Below, one piece after another: positions 42,036 to 51,053 of a stretch of 64,000 nt of DNA (its first letter is position 1; every line of letters starts with the position of its first letter). The stretch is from Saltatorellus ferox (GTDB taxonomy: Bacteria; Planctomycetota; UBA1135; GCA-002686595). Position numbers and translations under genes: made by a program. The stretch covers positions 5,461,524 through 5,525,523 of the forward strand of contig CP036434.1 of the NCBI GenBank assembly GCA_007751475.1, given 5' to 3'. The notes under the pieces were generated by a model that saw nothing but the letters and a program-made list of their open reading frames with translations, made no database searches and was not told the DNA's origin.

Positions 42036-45000
42036 GATTTCACCTCGTCTTCGCTGGATCCGGTCGCCTCGGCGGTGACCCCGTTCGTTTCGTTCGTTTC
42101 GGATGCTTCAGGATCGTCCGCGGCATCTGCCGCCTCGCATTCCTGACGGGCCACGCCGCTCGGCAGCGGCGCCCCAGCGCTCTCCACGCTGTCGGGATCG
42201 AGCGCCTCGCTCTTTGCAGGCGCTCGGTCGAGTTCGCTCGCCCCGGCCTGATCGCCCTCGGCGGGCCGACTGGAGACCTCCGCCAGAGCGGACATGGAAA
42301 CGACCACGTCCTGGGGCGGATGCGCCCAGGACCTGACCCTGGACGCGAGCGGCCCGCCGAGGAATCTCGCCCGAAGGGAGTCGGCTGCCTTCGAGACGTT
42401 CTCCATCTCGGCCCGGCGCCAGTCCAGTTCGGCCGTCATCCGCTCGAGCCTCGTGGTCATACGCTCCAGAGAAGCCGTCGCTTCCTCGCCATCCTTCGAA
42501 CTCGTCTCGGTGACCGCCGCCGAGATCGTATCGATCAGGCGGTCGGCTTCGTCGGCGACCCAGCTGTCGTTCCGCTGGAGCGCCTCGAGGTCCCGCTCCA
42601 GCGACACGCAGTAGGCCTCGATGGACTCGAGATCCCCCATCGATGCGCTGGGACCATCGGTCGCCTCCCCTTCCGCGGCGGGCTTGACGAGCCGCTCGCG
42701 CAGGCGTCGGATCTCGCTGCTGCGCTCGTCGATGGATCGCGCGAGTTCGTCCCGCGCAGCCTCCACGTCGGTCAGAGCCTTCTTCGCGGCTTCGACCTGC
42801 ATCGAGACCTCGCGGTAGCGCTGGCCTGCCTCTTCCGCATCCTTCGCGAGTCGCTTCTTGTCGCTGGCCGAGGCCTGGTTCTCGAGTTCGGCGGAGGCGA
42901 GCTGGCTCTTCATCTCCTCGAGTTCCGCGCGCAGACTCTTCGCCTCGGCTTTCGCCTCGGCCTTCTCCGCGGCGCTCTTCGCGCTCACCTCGCTGGCCGC
43001 TTCCGCGTCCGCGACCGCTCGCTCCATCGCCGAGATAGCCTCATCGCGGGCCGAAACGGCCTGCGCCTGGCCGGCGACCGCCTCGTCCCTGCTGGCCACG
43101 GCCACGCTCGCCTGGGCCGTCGCGGCGTCCGCCCTCTGAGCCGCCCGGGCGGCCTCCTCGGCGCGCGCCGCGACCTCGTGCTCGTACTGTTCGAGAACCG
43201 AATGCAGGTCAGCGATCCGTCGCGAGCGCACCGACTCCTCGGCCCGCAACGCGGCCTGGGCCACACGCAGCTCGTGCAGCGCGCGCGCCACCTCCTTGCG
43301 CGCCACCTCATCGTGCTCGGCTCGATCGCGCATGGCTCCGCCGCGCGCCACGACGCGAGCGAGCAGCTCGGCGTCCGTGGCCTTCAGCCCGAACGCCTGC
43401 CTCAGCTTCGAGACGCCCGCCTGGGCGCGCGCGAAGAGTTCGGTGTTGGAGAGCGAGCGCAGCTCGGCGATCTGCTGCTCGACCTCGACCAGCGCCGCGA
43501 GGCGCTTCCGGTCAGGCTTCTTCGGCCCACCGAAGGGTTCCTGACGGGTCAAGGCATCGGCGTCGCGGTCGCCCGCCGCGGGCGCGGCGCTCCGCAGGGC
43601 GCGGGCGCGCTCCAGCGCCTCCGCGGCATCCGCCAGCGACTGGTACGTGTCCAGCCACTCCAGGGCCTCGTCGTCGATGTCCTTGGTGTTCGCCTCCTGC
43701 TCGCTGAGCGCGGCGCTCCGCATCGACTGGAGCGCGGCCGAACCGCTTTCGCTCGCGAGGCGAGTCAGCGCCTCGGTCAACGAATCGACGCTTCCCGGGG
43801 ACACCAGTACGCTGGCCGTCGACGGCGCCGCCTCGACGACGCCCGGCATCCGGGAGGCGACCACGGGCACGCCCGCCGCGAGCGCGATGCGCAGCGCCGA
43901 CGGCGCCACCTCGCCCCAGAGGCTCGGCATGACGAGCAGGTCCGCGCCGTCGAGCGCCGCAGACGCGTCGACCGAACTGCCGCGCGACCAGACCACGTCG
44001 ACCCCGAGGAGCTGCGCACGCGAGTGGATCTCGGCGTCGCGGAGATCGTCCGTGCGCTCGAGCGCGAGGCGGAGGGCCAGCGCAGGCCCCTTCTCGTCCG
44101 CCCGGATCCGCGAAACGGCGTCCAGGAGGATGTGAAGCCCGGAGGTCCGCGCCGTCGTTCCCATGTAGACGAGACGAATCGGCCCCTTCGCGCGCTCCAG
44201 CGACGGGCTGGAGCCTCCGCTCGAATTCGCCGTGGCGGCGCTGAAGTCGATGGCAGCGACCGAGTCCGCGGTGACGGCAGAGTCCACGGGCTCGGCGAAG
44301 ACCGCCGCGAGAACCGCCTTGTCCACGCCGGGGGCCCTGAAGGTGAACGCGCGGCCGACGGCCGCCGAGAGCTCGCGCGACAGGAGCCGCGAGGCCGCGA
44401 AGCGCCGGTCCACGCCGGAGAGAGCGACGCGCTTCTCCGCCCTGCGCATCTCGATGGACTCGCGGGCCTCGCGAAGCGCGGCCGCTTCGTCGGGCGACTT
44501 GAGGTCCTGGTGCAGAAGTCGCCTGGCCTCCTCGTCGTACTCGGCCGTACCGGGCACGAGATCCCGTGAAGCGAGGATCCGCTCCGCCGCGAGGGAGCGC
44601 GCTTCCGCCTCGGTGTCGCCCAGCTCGAAGGGGCTGAGGTCCGGCATGGTCAGCGAGACGCGATCGTGCGCTGGCCAGGTGTCATGGGCTGCGTAGAGCG
44701 TCGAGATCCTGCGGATCTTGGCCTCCCGGACGAGCCCGACGCCCATGGGGTCGAGGTGCTCGAAGTGGCAGACCGTCGGCCGCTCCCGCTCCAGGAAGGA
44801 CGCGAACGCCTCGGCCGCGCGATCCTGGTCGGGCTCCGTCTCCATCTCCAGGACGGTGACGCCGAAGCTCTTCCCGGTGATGGGCTCCACGAGTTCGGAC
44901 CGACGCTGCGCGTACGGTGCGAGCCCGGAGCCTGTCACTCCGGCGAAGACTTCGACGGAAGCGCCGGCGCGGGCCAGCGCGGGCGCCAGGGAACGTACGT

Positions 45001-45061
45001 GGGAGGCCAGATCGATAGGAGATCGGGCCCGAAAAGCGGCTGTAACCAGTGCGACTCGCAT
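42032..45061 (-). CDS. GT4-like glycosyltransferase with a very long coiled-coil C-terminus
   Basis: 1009 residues from ATG 45061. Residues 1-470 resemble GT-B family 4: 'MRVALVTAAFRARSPIDLAS' as the first Rossmann strand, 'VCHFEHLDPMGVGLVREAK', the second domain start 'IRLVYMGTTARTSGLHILL' and 'LLVMPSLWGEVAPSALRIAL'. In the last motif the EX7E pair is incomplete: Ile replaces the second Glu. Residues about 520-915 are a long Ala/Glu-rich coiled coil, for example 'AEKAEAKAEAKSLRAELEEM', with low-complexity acidic tails to 1009. No membrane segment is visible. It is coupled to a GT2 gene by a 4-nt overlap. It may be a scaffold for a glycan synthase. Confidence 0.82.
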   Translation of the reverse strand: MRVALVTAAFRARSPIDLASHVRSLAPALARAGASVEVFAGVTGSGLAPYAQRRSELVEPITGKSFGVTVLEMETEPDQDRAAEAFASFLERERPTVCHFEHLDPMGVGLVREAKIRRISTLYAAHDTWPAHDRVSLTMPDLSPFELGDTEAEARSLAAERILASRDLVPGTAEYDEEARRLLHQDLKSPDEAAALREARESIEMRRAEKRVALSGVDRRFAASRLLSRELSAAVGRAFTFRAPGVDKAVLAAVFAEPVDSAVTADSVAAIDFSAATANSSGGSSPSLERAKGPIRLVYMGTTARTSGLHILLDAVSRIRADEKGPALALRLALERTDDLRDAEIHSRAQLLGVDVVWSRGSSVDASAALDGADLLVMPSLWGEVAPSALRIALAAGVPVVASRMPGVVEAAPSTASVLVSPGSVDSLTEALTRLASESGSAALQSMRSAALSEQEANTKDIDDEALEWLDTYQSLADAAEALERARALRSAAPAAGDRDADALTRQEPFGGPKKPDRKRLAALVEVEQQIAELRSLSNTELFARAQAGVSKLRQAFGLKATDAELLARVVARGGAMRDRAEHDEVARKEVARALHELRVAQAALRAEESVRSRRIADLHSVLEQYEHEVAARAEEAARAAQRADAATAQASVAVASRDEAVAGQAQAVSARDEAISAMERAVADAEAASEVSAKSAAEKAEAKAEAKSLRAELEEMKSQLASAELENQASASDKKRLAKDAEEAGQRYREVSMQVEAAKKALTDVEAARDELARSIDERSSEIRRLRERLVKPAAEGEATDGPSASMGDLESIEAYCVSLERDLEALQRNDSWVADEADRLIDTISAAVTETSSKDGEEATASLERMTTRLERMTAELDWRRAEMENVSKAADSLRARFLGGPLASRVRSWAHPPQDVVVSMSALAEVSSRPAEGDQAGASELDRAPAKSEALDPDSVESAGAPLPSGVARQECEAADAADDPEASETNETNGVTAEATGSSEDEVKS

Positions 45062-45119
45062 CCCTCGAATATAGAGAGACGAGGGGGGCAATCCGTAGCG
45101 AGAAACGCCGCGGGAAGGG

Positions 45120-46025
45120 CTAAAGCATGAACGCGCCGCCGTTCATGTCGATCGTCTGCCCGGTGACGCCGTGGGCGTCCCTGGAGACCAGCCAGGCGAC
45201 GAGGCCCGCGACGTCCTCCGGCTGGCCCATCCGGCCGAGCGGAACGTCTTTCATGGCAAGCGCATGCGCCTCGTCGAAGGTGAGGCCAAGGCCCTTTGCC
45301 ATGCCCTCGATTCCCTGTCGCGCCATCGCGGTGTCGACCCAGCCGGGCGCGATCGCGTTGACCTGGACCTCGTCAGGCGCGAGTTCGGCGCTGAGCGCCC
45401 GCACCAGGCCGCCGATCCCGGCCTTGGACGCGCAGTAGCCCGTGTATCCCACGACCCCGATGCGCGCGAGGATCGAGGCGACTGCGACGAGGTGGCGTCG
45501 ATCGCCGGCAAATCTGGGTCCGTCGTCCTCGTCCTCGTCGGCGTCCGCGTCCTTCGGGGAGCGCAGATGCGGAATCGCCGCCCGGAAGGTGTGGTACGTC
45601 CCGGAGAGATTCGTCGCCACGAGATCGTGGAACCGATCGGGCTCCTCGTCGGACTGGAAGCCTGGGCCGTTGGATCCGCCGATGCCCGCGTTCGCGATCA
45701 CGAAATCGAAGGGGCCGAGCGCGTCGGCCGCGCTGCGAAGACACCCTCGAACGGAATCCAGGTCGCGGATGTCGCAGGAGTCGGTGTGCAGGAGCCCGCT
45801 GGCCCCCAGCGCCCGCGCCTCCGCGACCGTCTCCTCCAGCCGCGACTCATCGCGGGCCAGCAGTGAAACCGAGGCACCTTCCGCGGCCAGCCGGAGCGCG
45901 ATCGCGCGGCCGATGCCCGTCCCGGCCCCCGTCACGAGGGCGTGCTTGCCCTTGTGACGGACGGAGAGCGATCCGACGAGCGACGAAAATCCCGCGCCGC
46001 TCTTCTTTGCTTCGCCTGGGCCCAT
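45120..46025 (-). CDS. Short-chain dehydrogenase/reductase (SDR, FabG-like)
   Basis: 301 residues. ATG 46025 is used because it directly overlaps the trxB stop by one base (TAATG). The classical motifs are complete: 'ALVTGAGTGIGRAIALRLA' (TGxxxGxG), 'FVIANAGIGG' (NAG), the catalytic Ser in 'VASILARIG' and 'YCASKAG' (YxxxK). The family end 'TGQTIDMNGGAFML' is present. There is an acidic insertion before the active site ('SPKDADADEDEDDGPRF'), not found in most SDRs. Substrate unknown; FabG-like 3-oxoacyl reduction is possible. It sits downstream of trxB with coupled translation. Confidence 0.88.
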   Translation of the reverse strand: MGPGEAKKSGAGFSSLVGSLSVRHKGKHALVTGAGTGIGRAIALRLAAEGASVSLLARDESRLEETVAEARALGASGLLHTDSCDIRDLDSVRGCLRSAADALGPFDFVIANAGIGGSNGPGFQSDEEPDRFHDLVATNLSGTYHTFRAAIPHLRSPKDADADEDEDDGPRFAGDRRHLVAVASILARIGVVGYTGYCASKAGIGGLVRALSAELAPDEVQVNAIAPGWVDTAMARQGIEGMAKGLGLTFDEAHALAMKDVPLGRMGQPEDVAGLVAWLVSRDAHGVTGQTIDMNGGAFML

Positions 46026-46996
46026 TACTGCTGCGTGGGAGCCCAGTGCCCCTCCGCGATCATCTCGTGGCTCTTGTTCTCCAGCCAGCGCTCGGCGTCG
46101 ATCGCCGCCATACATCCCGTGCCGGCCGCCGTGATGGCCTGGCGATAGACGTGGTCCATGAGGTCACCGCACGCGAAGACGCCCTCGACGGACGTATGCG
46201 TGCCGTTCTTGACCAGCACGTAGCCGTTCTCGTCGGTCTCCAGCTGATCCTTGAAGAGCTGGCTGTTCGGCACGTGCCCGATGGCGACGAAGAGCCCGTC
46301 GGTCTTGAACTCCGTCTCTTCCCCGGTCACGGTGTCCTTGAGGCGAACGGCGCGCAGCTTGCCGTCCTCGCCCGCGATCATCTCGGTCGGCGCCTTGTTG
46401 AGCTGCCACTCGATCTTCGGGTTGGCCTTCGCGCGATCGACCATGATGTTGGATGCGCGGAAGTCCTCGCGCCGGTGCACGATCGTGACCTTCGACGCGA
46501 AACGCGTGAGGTAGTTCGCCTCCTCCATCGCGGAGTCGCCGCCACCGACCACAACGACCTCTTTGCCGGGGAAGAACGCGCCGTCGCAGGTCGCACAGGC
46601 GGACACACCGTGACCCATCAGCTTCGACTCGGACTCCAGGCCGAGGAGCCGCGCGGACGCACCCGTCGAGAGGATGACCGCGTTGGCCTTGTGCTCGCCG
46701 AAGTCCGTCTTCAGCGTGAACGGGCGGCTGGAGAAATCGAACTCGGTGATCTCCTCGAAGTGAATCTTCGTCCCGAAGCGTTCGGCCTGCTCCTTGAACT
46801 GCTCCATCATCTCCGGGCCGAGCACGCCCTTCGGGTACCCGGGGAAGTTCTCGACGTCGGTCGTGATCGTGAGCTGGCCCCCGGGCTGCATGCCCTGGAA
46901 CAGGATCGGCTTCAGGTTGGCTCGGGCGGCGTAGATAGCGGCGGTGTAGCCAGCCGGGCCGGAGCCGACAATGATCACGTCGTGGACTTCAGTCAT
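46025..46996 (-). CDS. trxB: Thioredoxin reductase
   Basis: 323 residues. The start is ATG 46996 because 'EVHDVIIVGSGPAGYTAAIY' is the family N-terminus. FAD motif 'GSGPAGYTAA', redox pair Cys134/Cys137 in 'SACATCDGAFFPGK', NADPH motif 'VVVVGGGDSAMEEANYL' and the C-terminal 'VFACGDLMDHVYRQAITAAG' are all intact, so it is a standard active low-molecular-weight TrxR. It transfers electrons from NADPH to thioredoxin in the cytoplasm. The stop overlaps the start of an SDR gene. Confidence 0.96.
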   Translation of the reverse strand: MTEVHDVIIVGSGPAGYTAAIYAARANLKPILFQGMQPGGQLTITTDVENFPGYPKGVLGPEMMEQFKEQAERFGTKIHFEEITEFDFSSRPFTLKTDFGEHKANAVILSTGASARLLGLESESKLMGHGVSACATCDGAFFPGKEVVVVGGGDSAMEEANYLTRFASKVTIVHRREDFRASNIMVDRAKANPKIEWQLNKAPTEMIAGEDGKLRAVRLKDTVTGEETEFKTDGLFVAIGHVPNSQLFKDQLETDENGYVLVKNGTHTSVEGVFACGDLMDHVYRQAITAAGTGCMAAIDAERWLENKSHEMIAEGHWAPTQQ

Positions 46997-47172
46997 GGGA
47001 TCGCGTAGCGGAAAAGAAGGACGAGGGAACGAGCCGCCGGGGCTCGCGGGGCTCTCGAACGGGGCCGAGCGCGGGCGAGCAGTGTAGGACCCTGCCCCCG
47101 GTTCACAAGTAATCGGCCGGGTCTGGGGGTCGCCAGGAGCACCGAAGCCAATGGTCGCCATAGGATCTGGTG

Positions 47173-48270
47173 ATGACCGATCGCGCCGATCCGAAGACCT
47201 CAACCGCCCTGGCGTACGCCTGGCGTCCCCTGCTACAGGACCTCTGCGCGGGGATTCGAGGGCCGGTCCGCGCCGCCCTTGCGGAAGCATTCGCGACCGC
47301 TCGAGGCGGCGCGGCACGCCTGGACGGCGTCACGAGGGCGGTCGGATCGGGCGCCGGGGACATCACCTTCGCCATCGACGTGGTCGCAGAAGAGGCCGTC
47401 GATCGCTGGCTGGAGGACGTCGCGGCCCGAGGCCCGATCTCGCTACTGACGGAAGACGCGGGCTGGCGCCACTTCGGCCCTGCGGAATGCGGAGGCGCAG
47501 AGCCGCTCCCGGATTTCGACCACGGCGGCCCCAGGATCATCCTCGACCCGATCGACGGCACGCGCAACGTCATGCACGATCTGCGGTCGGCCTGGGTCGT
47601 CGTCTCGTTCGCGGGGCCTGGACCGTCGGAGCCTCGATACAAGGACCTCGTCTACGGGCTGGTATCCGAGATCCCTGACTCACGCACCTCCGAGGCGCGC
47701 GAGATCGACGCCGTGCTCGGCGACGGCGCGAGGCTCCGCCGGCTCATCGTCCCTGCGGCGTCCCATGGCGCTGGCGCGACCGAAGTCGTCCATTCGGATG
47801 GCACGCTGCACGCCGACCCGGAGCTGCGCCTCGATCGCGGCTACTTCCCCTTCTTCGCCTTTCATCCCTCGTGCCGCGCGGACATCGCGGCGCTCGCGCA
47901 TCGCGTGTTCGAGACCCTCCGCGAGGAGCACCCGTCCATCGATCTTTCGACCGTCTTCAACGATCAGTACATCTCCAGCGGCGGGCAGCTCGCGCTCCTC
48001 GCGCTCGGGGCCTATCGAGCCATCGTCGATCCGCGGACGATCGTCGGCGAGCGGACCGGGCGACCGACGCAAACCGCCAAGGCCTACGACATGGCGGGCG
48101 CGGCGCTCATCGCCACGGAGGCTGGCTGCGTCGTGACGGACCCCCTGGGCGAGCCGCTCGACTTTCCGCTGGACGCGACGACGCCCGTGGATTTCGCGGG
48201 GTTCCACAACGCGGCGACCGCGGCCGCGATGATCCCCCACTTGCGCGCAGCGCTGGAGCGGCTCTCCTGA
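47173..48270 (+). CDS. Inositol monophosphatase-family phosphatase
   Basis: 365 residues from ATG 47173 (GTG 47170 is directly before it). Key motifs of the lithium-sensitive phosphatase fold: 'ISLLTEDAGW' in place of the usual (S)EE element, the metal motif 'IILDPIDGTRNVMHDL' (DPxDGT) and the C-terminal 'KAYDMAGAALIATEAGCVVT' with the conserved Asp. The protein is longer than SuhB (267 residues) because of an insertion at about 150-250 ('RRLIVPAASHGAGATEVVH'). Relatives act on inositol phosphates, PAP or fructose-1,6-bisphosphate; the substrate here is not clear. It stands alone, convergent with the ABC permease gene (22-nt gap). Confidence 0.85.
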   Translation: MTDRADPKTSTALAYAWRPLLQDLCAGIRGPVRAALAEAFATARGGAARLDGVTRAVGSGAGDITFAIDVVAEEAVDRWLEDVAARGPISLLTEDAGWRHFGPAECGGAEPLPDFDHGGPRIILDPIDGTRNVMHDLRSAWVVVSFAGPGPSEPRYKDLVYGLVSEIPDSRTSEAREIDAVLGDGARLRRLIVPAASHGAGATEVVHSDGTLHADPELRLDRGYFPFFAFHPSCRADIAALAHRVFETLREEHPSIDLSTVFNDQYISSGGQLALLALGAYRAIVDPRTIVGERTGRPTQTAKAYDMAGAALIATEAGCVVTDPLGEPLDFPLDATTPVDFAGFHNAATAAAMIPHLRAALERLS

Positions 48271-48292
48271 GTCAAGGTCAGGCTGTCCGAGC

Positions 48293-50158
48293 TCAGGCGC
48301 CGGGCGCCGGAATCCTCGATACGTCGAACCGGCGAAGCGCCCACGCGCCGAACGCGGTGAGGAGCGTCAGGAGCAGAATCGCCGTCAGCGCGACCCAGGC
48401 GCCCGCGAGGTAGAGCGCCAGCTTCGGACGACCGAAGCCACCGTCCGCCACGAATGCGTGGAGGAGGTACGCCCCGCCGGCCGCGATGGCGAGCGCCCCC
48501 ACGAGCAGGAGGCCACGCAGCATCACGAGCAGGAAGCCGCGGCCGGTGTGCTGCAGCGCGCTGCCCTGGCCTGGCACGAAGCGTACCGGGAACAGCAGGA
48601 AGACCGCGTTGTCGACAGAGGTCCAGATGTAGGCGAGAAACGGAACGAGGGCCATGGTGACCCAGAGATCTGCCCCGAACTGGCGAAGGAGAACCCCGCG
48701 CGTGGCGAGCATCCCCGCGACGACCAGCGACGTCAGCAGGACGCCCGGCAGCAGGGTTCCGACGAACACCTTCCATGGCGCGAGCGGCCACGCGCGCATC
48801 GACTCCATCCGGTCGAGGTCGGTGCGAAAGTCGGCGCGGATGCCGCTCGCGAGGTAGACCGTCGCGAGCAAGGCCAGCGTGGCCGGACCGCTGCCCGGTT
48901 GATCGAAGACGCGTACACCCACGACCACCCCGGCGATCGCCACGACGGCCACGATCAAGAGCGTGCCACGCGCCTGACGGATGAGCCACGCCGTTCGCAC
49001 CCAGATGACCGCCCCCATCGGAGACCGCCCCGCGAGCCACGGGATACGCCAGCCCTTGGCGCGACTCGACTGCCCGAAGACCCCCGCGCCCCCCTGGCCG
49101 CTGCGCATTCGCGCGAGCTTGCGCTCCATGTCCTGCGACGTACGCAGCGAGGACTCGCGGAAGTCGATCGGCATCCGCGCCACGGCTTCGAAGAGCAGGA
49201 CGAGCAGCCCGAGGATCGACGCGAGCCACGGAAGCGCTGCGGGGACGCTGGGACTCGCGATGGCCCTGGCCCACGGCGTGAGCGGAAAGGTCGCGATGCG
49301 CATCGGACGGGACGAGGCGACCTCGTTGACGCGCTGGAATGCGGTCCTCGGTGGCGGGGGCACGGACGGGCGCACCTGGGAGCGCCAATCCCAGGGGGAA
49401 ACGCCGGACTCCGTCCCCCCTCCGACGCCGAGAACTTCGCCGTCGAGGTCGTCGAGATCGTCGGGGTCCTCGGGGGATCGCGGGGATCGCGGGGATGAGA
49501 AATCCGGCGCACGCCTCGACCTGGCGTGATCGGTGGACTGGATGCCAGGGCCGAAGCTCAGGAAGGTGAAGAGTCCCAGGATCCCGAGGGCCCCGATCAC
49601 GCGGAGCGCCGTCGCCGGAAAACGCGACAAGATGCGGTCGCCGAGCCCGCCCGTCTTGGCCGCGAGCAGCGAGAGCGCCTGACCGAAGATGCTCGTTGCG
49701 GGGATCGTGACGGCGAGGCCGAGGGCCGCGGCCCACGGCGAGGCGAAGCGCGGACTCAGAAAGAGCGCCACGATGACCGTGAACGGCAGCGCCATGAGCA
49801 TCGCGCCCAGCATCCGGAACCGAACGATCGATCGCCGCGGAACGGGCGCCGCGAAGAGCCTCTCCAGCTCCGGTCGAGGCATGTAGACGCCCCGGAACGA
49901 AAGGCTGCTGAACGCGACGAAGCCGAGGTAGGCGAGGAGGCCGAGCCGGACGAGTTCCATCGAAGGAGGATCGACCGTGCGCTCGACGTAGGAGCTGCGC
50001 AGGATGATCGTGACGATCCAGAGAACGAGCAGAATGGCGCCGACCAGCAGCGAAACCGCTCCACCGAAGGTTCTCGCCTTCCGCGCCAGGAGTCGCACGC
50101 GGCCCTTCAGCTTCAAACGCCAGAGCAGGAACAGTGGCGGCGAACTCGAAGAACTCAT
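48293..50158 (-). CDS. ABC-2-type exporter permease
   Basis: 621 residues from ATG 50158. The N-terminus is basic and followed by hydrophobic segments ('GGAVSLLVGAILLVLWIVTI', 'LLAYLGFVAFSSLSF'); about ten to twelve transmembrane helices are visible. A polar, Pro/Arg/Asp-rich cytoplasmic loop (235-290) splits two membrane halves. It resembles the 'putative ABC exporter' permeases without recognised family name. The ATPase gene directly upstream overlaps by 4 nt (ATGA), so both make one exporter. Cargo unknown. Confidence 0.8.
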   Translation of the reverse strand: MSSSSSPPLFLLWRLKLKGRVRLLARKARTFGGAVSLLVGAILLVLWIVTIILRSSYVERTVDPPSMELVRLGLLAYLGFVAFSSLSFRGVYMPRPELERLFAAPVPRRSIVRFRMLGAMLMALPFTVIVALFLSPRFASPWAAALGLAVTIPATSIFGQALSLLAAKTGGLGDRILSRFPATALRVIGALGILGLFTFLSFGPGIQSTDHARSRRAPDFSSPRSPRSPEDPDDLDDLDGEVLGVGGGTESGVSPWDWRSQVRPSVPPPPRTAFQRVNEVASSRPMRIATFPLTPWARAIASPSVPAALPWLASILGLLVLLFEAVARMPIDFRESSLRTSQDMERKLARMRSGQGGAGVFGQSSRAKGWRIPWLAGRSPMGAVIWVRTAWLIRQARGTLLIVAVVAIAGVVVGVRVFDQPGSGPATLALLATVYLASGIRADFRTDLDRMESMRAWPLAPWKVFVGTLLPGVLLTSLVVAGMLATRGVLLRQFGADLWVTMALVPFLAYIWTSVDNAVFLLFPVRFVPGQGSALQHTGRGFLLVMLRGLLLVGALAIAAGGAYLLHAFVADGGFGRPKLALYLAGAWVALTAILLLTLLTAFGAWALRRFDVSRIPAPGA

Positions 50159-50994
50159 GCCGGGCCGGTCTCGTCGTCGCGGGGGCCGGTCTCGTCGTCG
50201 CTTCCAAGGGGTGGGATGACCGCGGGTGAGATGTCGTCCAGCGATGCCACCCTGCGGCCGGAACGATCGCCCGTGGCGGCGAAGAAGATCTCCTCCAGCG
50301 AGTCGTTCTCGGAGAGCGAGACCGAGGCCCGCGCGTCCTGGAGCGTGCCCTCGAAGACCTTGACGCCTGAATCGATGATCAAGATCCGATCGGCGAGCGC
50401 CTGGATCAGCTCGAGCAGATGCGAGGAGAGAACGATCGCCGTCCCCTGGTCGCGAAGCTCTTGAATCGCCGCGCGGGCGGAGCGGATTCCGCGTGGATCG
50501 AGGCCAGAGAGAGGCTCGTCCAGCAGGCAGACCGCAGGCTCGGAGATCCACGCGGAGCAGAAGCTGAGCTTCTGACGCATGCCGCGCGAGAGTTCGGAGC
50601 CGAGGGCATCGGCGCGATCCGCCAGCTCGAAGCGCTCGAGAAGCCGCTCGGCCTTCGGCTGCCAGTCGTCCACGGAGAAGAGCCTGGCCGTGAACTCCAG
50701 GTGTTCGGCCACCGTGAGCACGTCGAACGGAGCCGGGTCATCGGGAACGTAGGCCAGCCGACGCTTCGCCGCCATCTCCTCGGCGGCCAGATCGTGGCCA
50801 TCGATGATGACTCGGCCCTCCTGAAGGGGCAGGACCCCGGCGATCGACCGGAGCGTGGTGGTCTTGCCCGCACCGTTCGGCCCGACGAGCCCCAGGATCT
50901 CACCGCGCCCCACGGAGAAGCTGAGATCGTTCACGGCCAGCCGATCCTCGAAGCGTCGGGAGACCGACTGGCAGATCAACGGCGGGAGCGTCAT
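50155..50994 (-). CDS. ABC transporter ATP-binding protein
   Basis: 279 residues. Walker A 'GLVGPNGAGKTTTLRSIAGV', the Q-loop 'AYVPDDPAPFDVLTV' (Asp instead of Gln), signature 'ELSRGMRQKLSFCSAW', Walker B 'AVCLLDEPLSGLDPRG' and H-loop 'VLSSHLLELIQ' are in order, so it is a functional ATPase of the ABC-2/NatA-like group (SRGMRQ signature). The C-terminus repeats 'DDETGP' twice, from a 21-bp duplication at the 3' end. Its stop overlaps the start of the permease gene. Confidence 0.92.
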   Translation of the reverse strand: MTLPPLICQSVSRRFEDRLAVNDLSFSVGRGEILGLVGPNGAGKTTTLRSIAGVLPLQEGRVIIDGHDLAAEEMAAKRRLAYVPDDPAPFDVLTVAEHLEFTARLFSVDDWQPKAERLLERFELADRADALGSELSRGMRQKLSFCSAWISEPAVCLLDEPLSGLDPRGIRSARAAIQELRDQGTAIVLSSHLLELIQALADRILIIDSGVKVFEGTLQDARASVSLSENDSLEEIFFAATGDRSGRRVASLDDISPAVIPPLGSDDETGPRDDETGPA

Positions 50995-51053
50995 GGCCCT
51001 CGAGGATAGCAGGGCAGGCCGGCGAGGGCGCGGAGCCGGCTTCCCAAAAGCGA

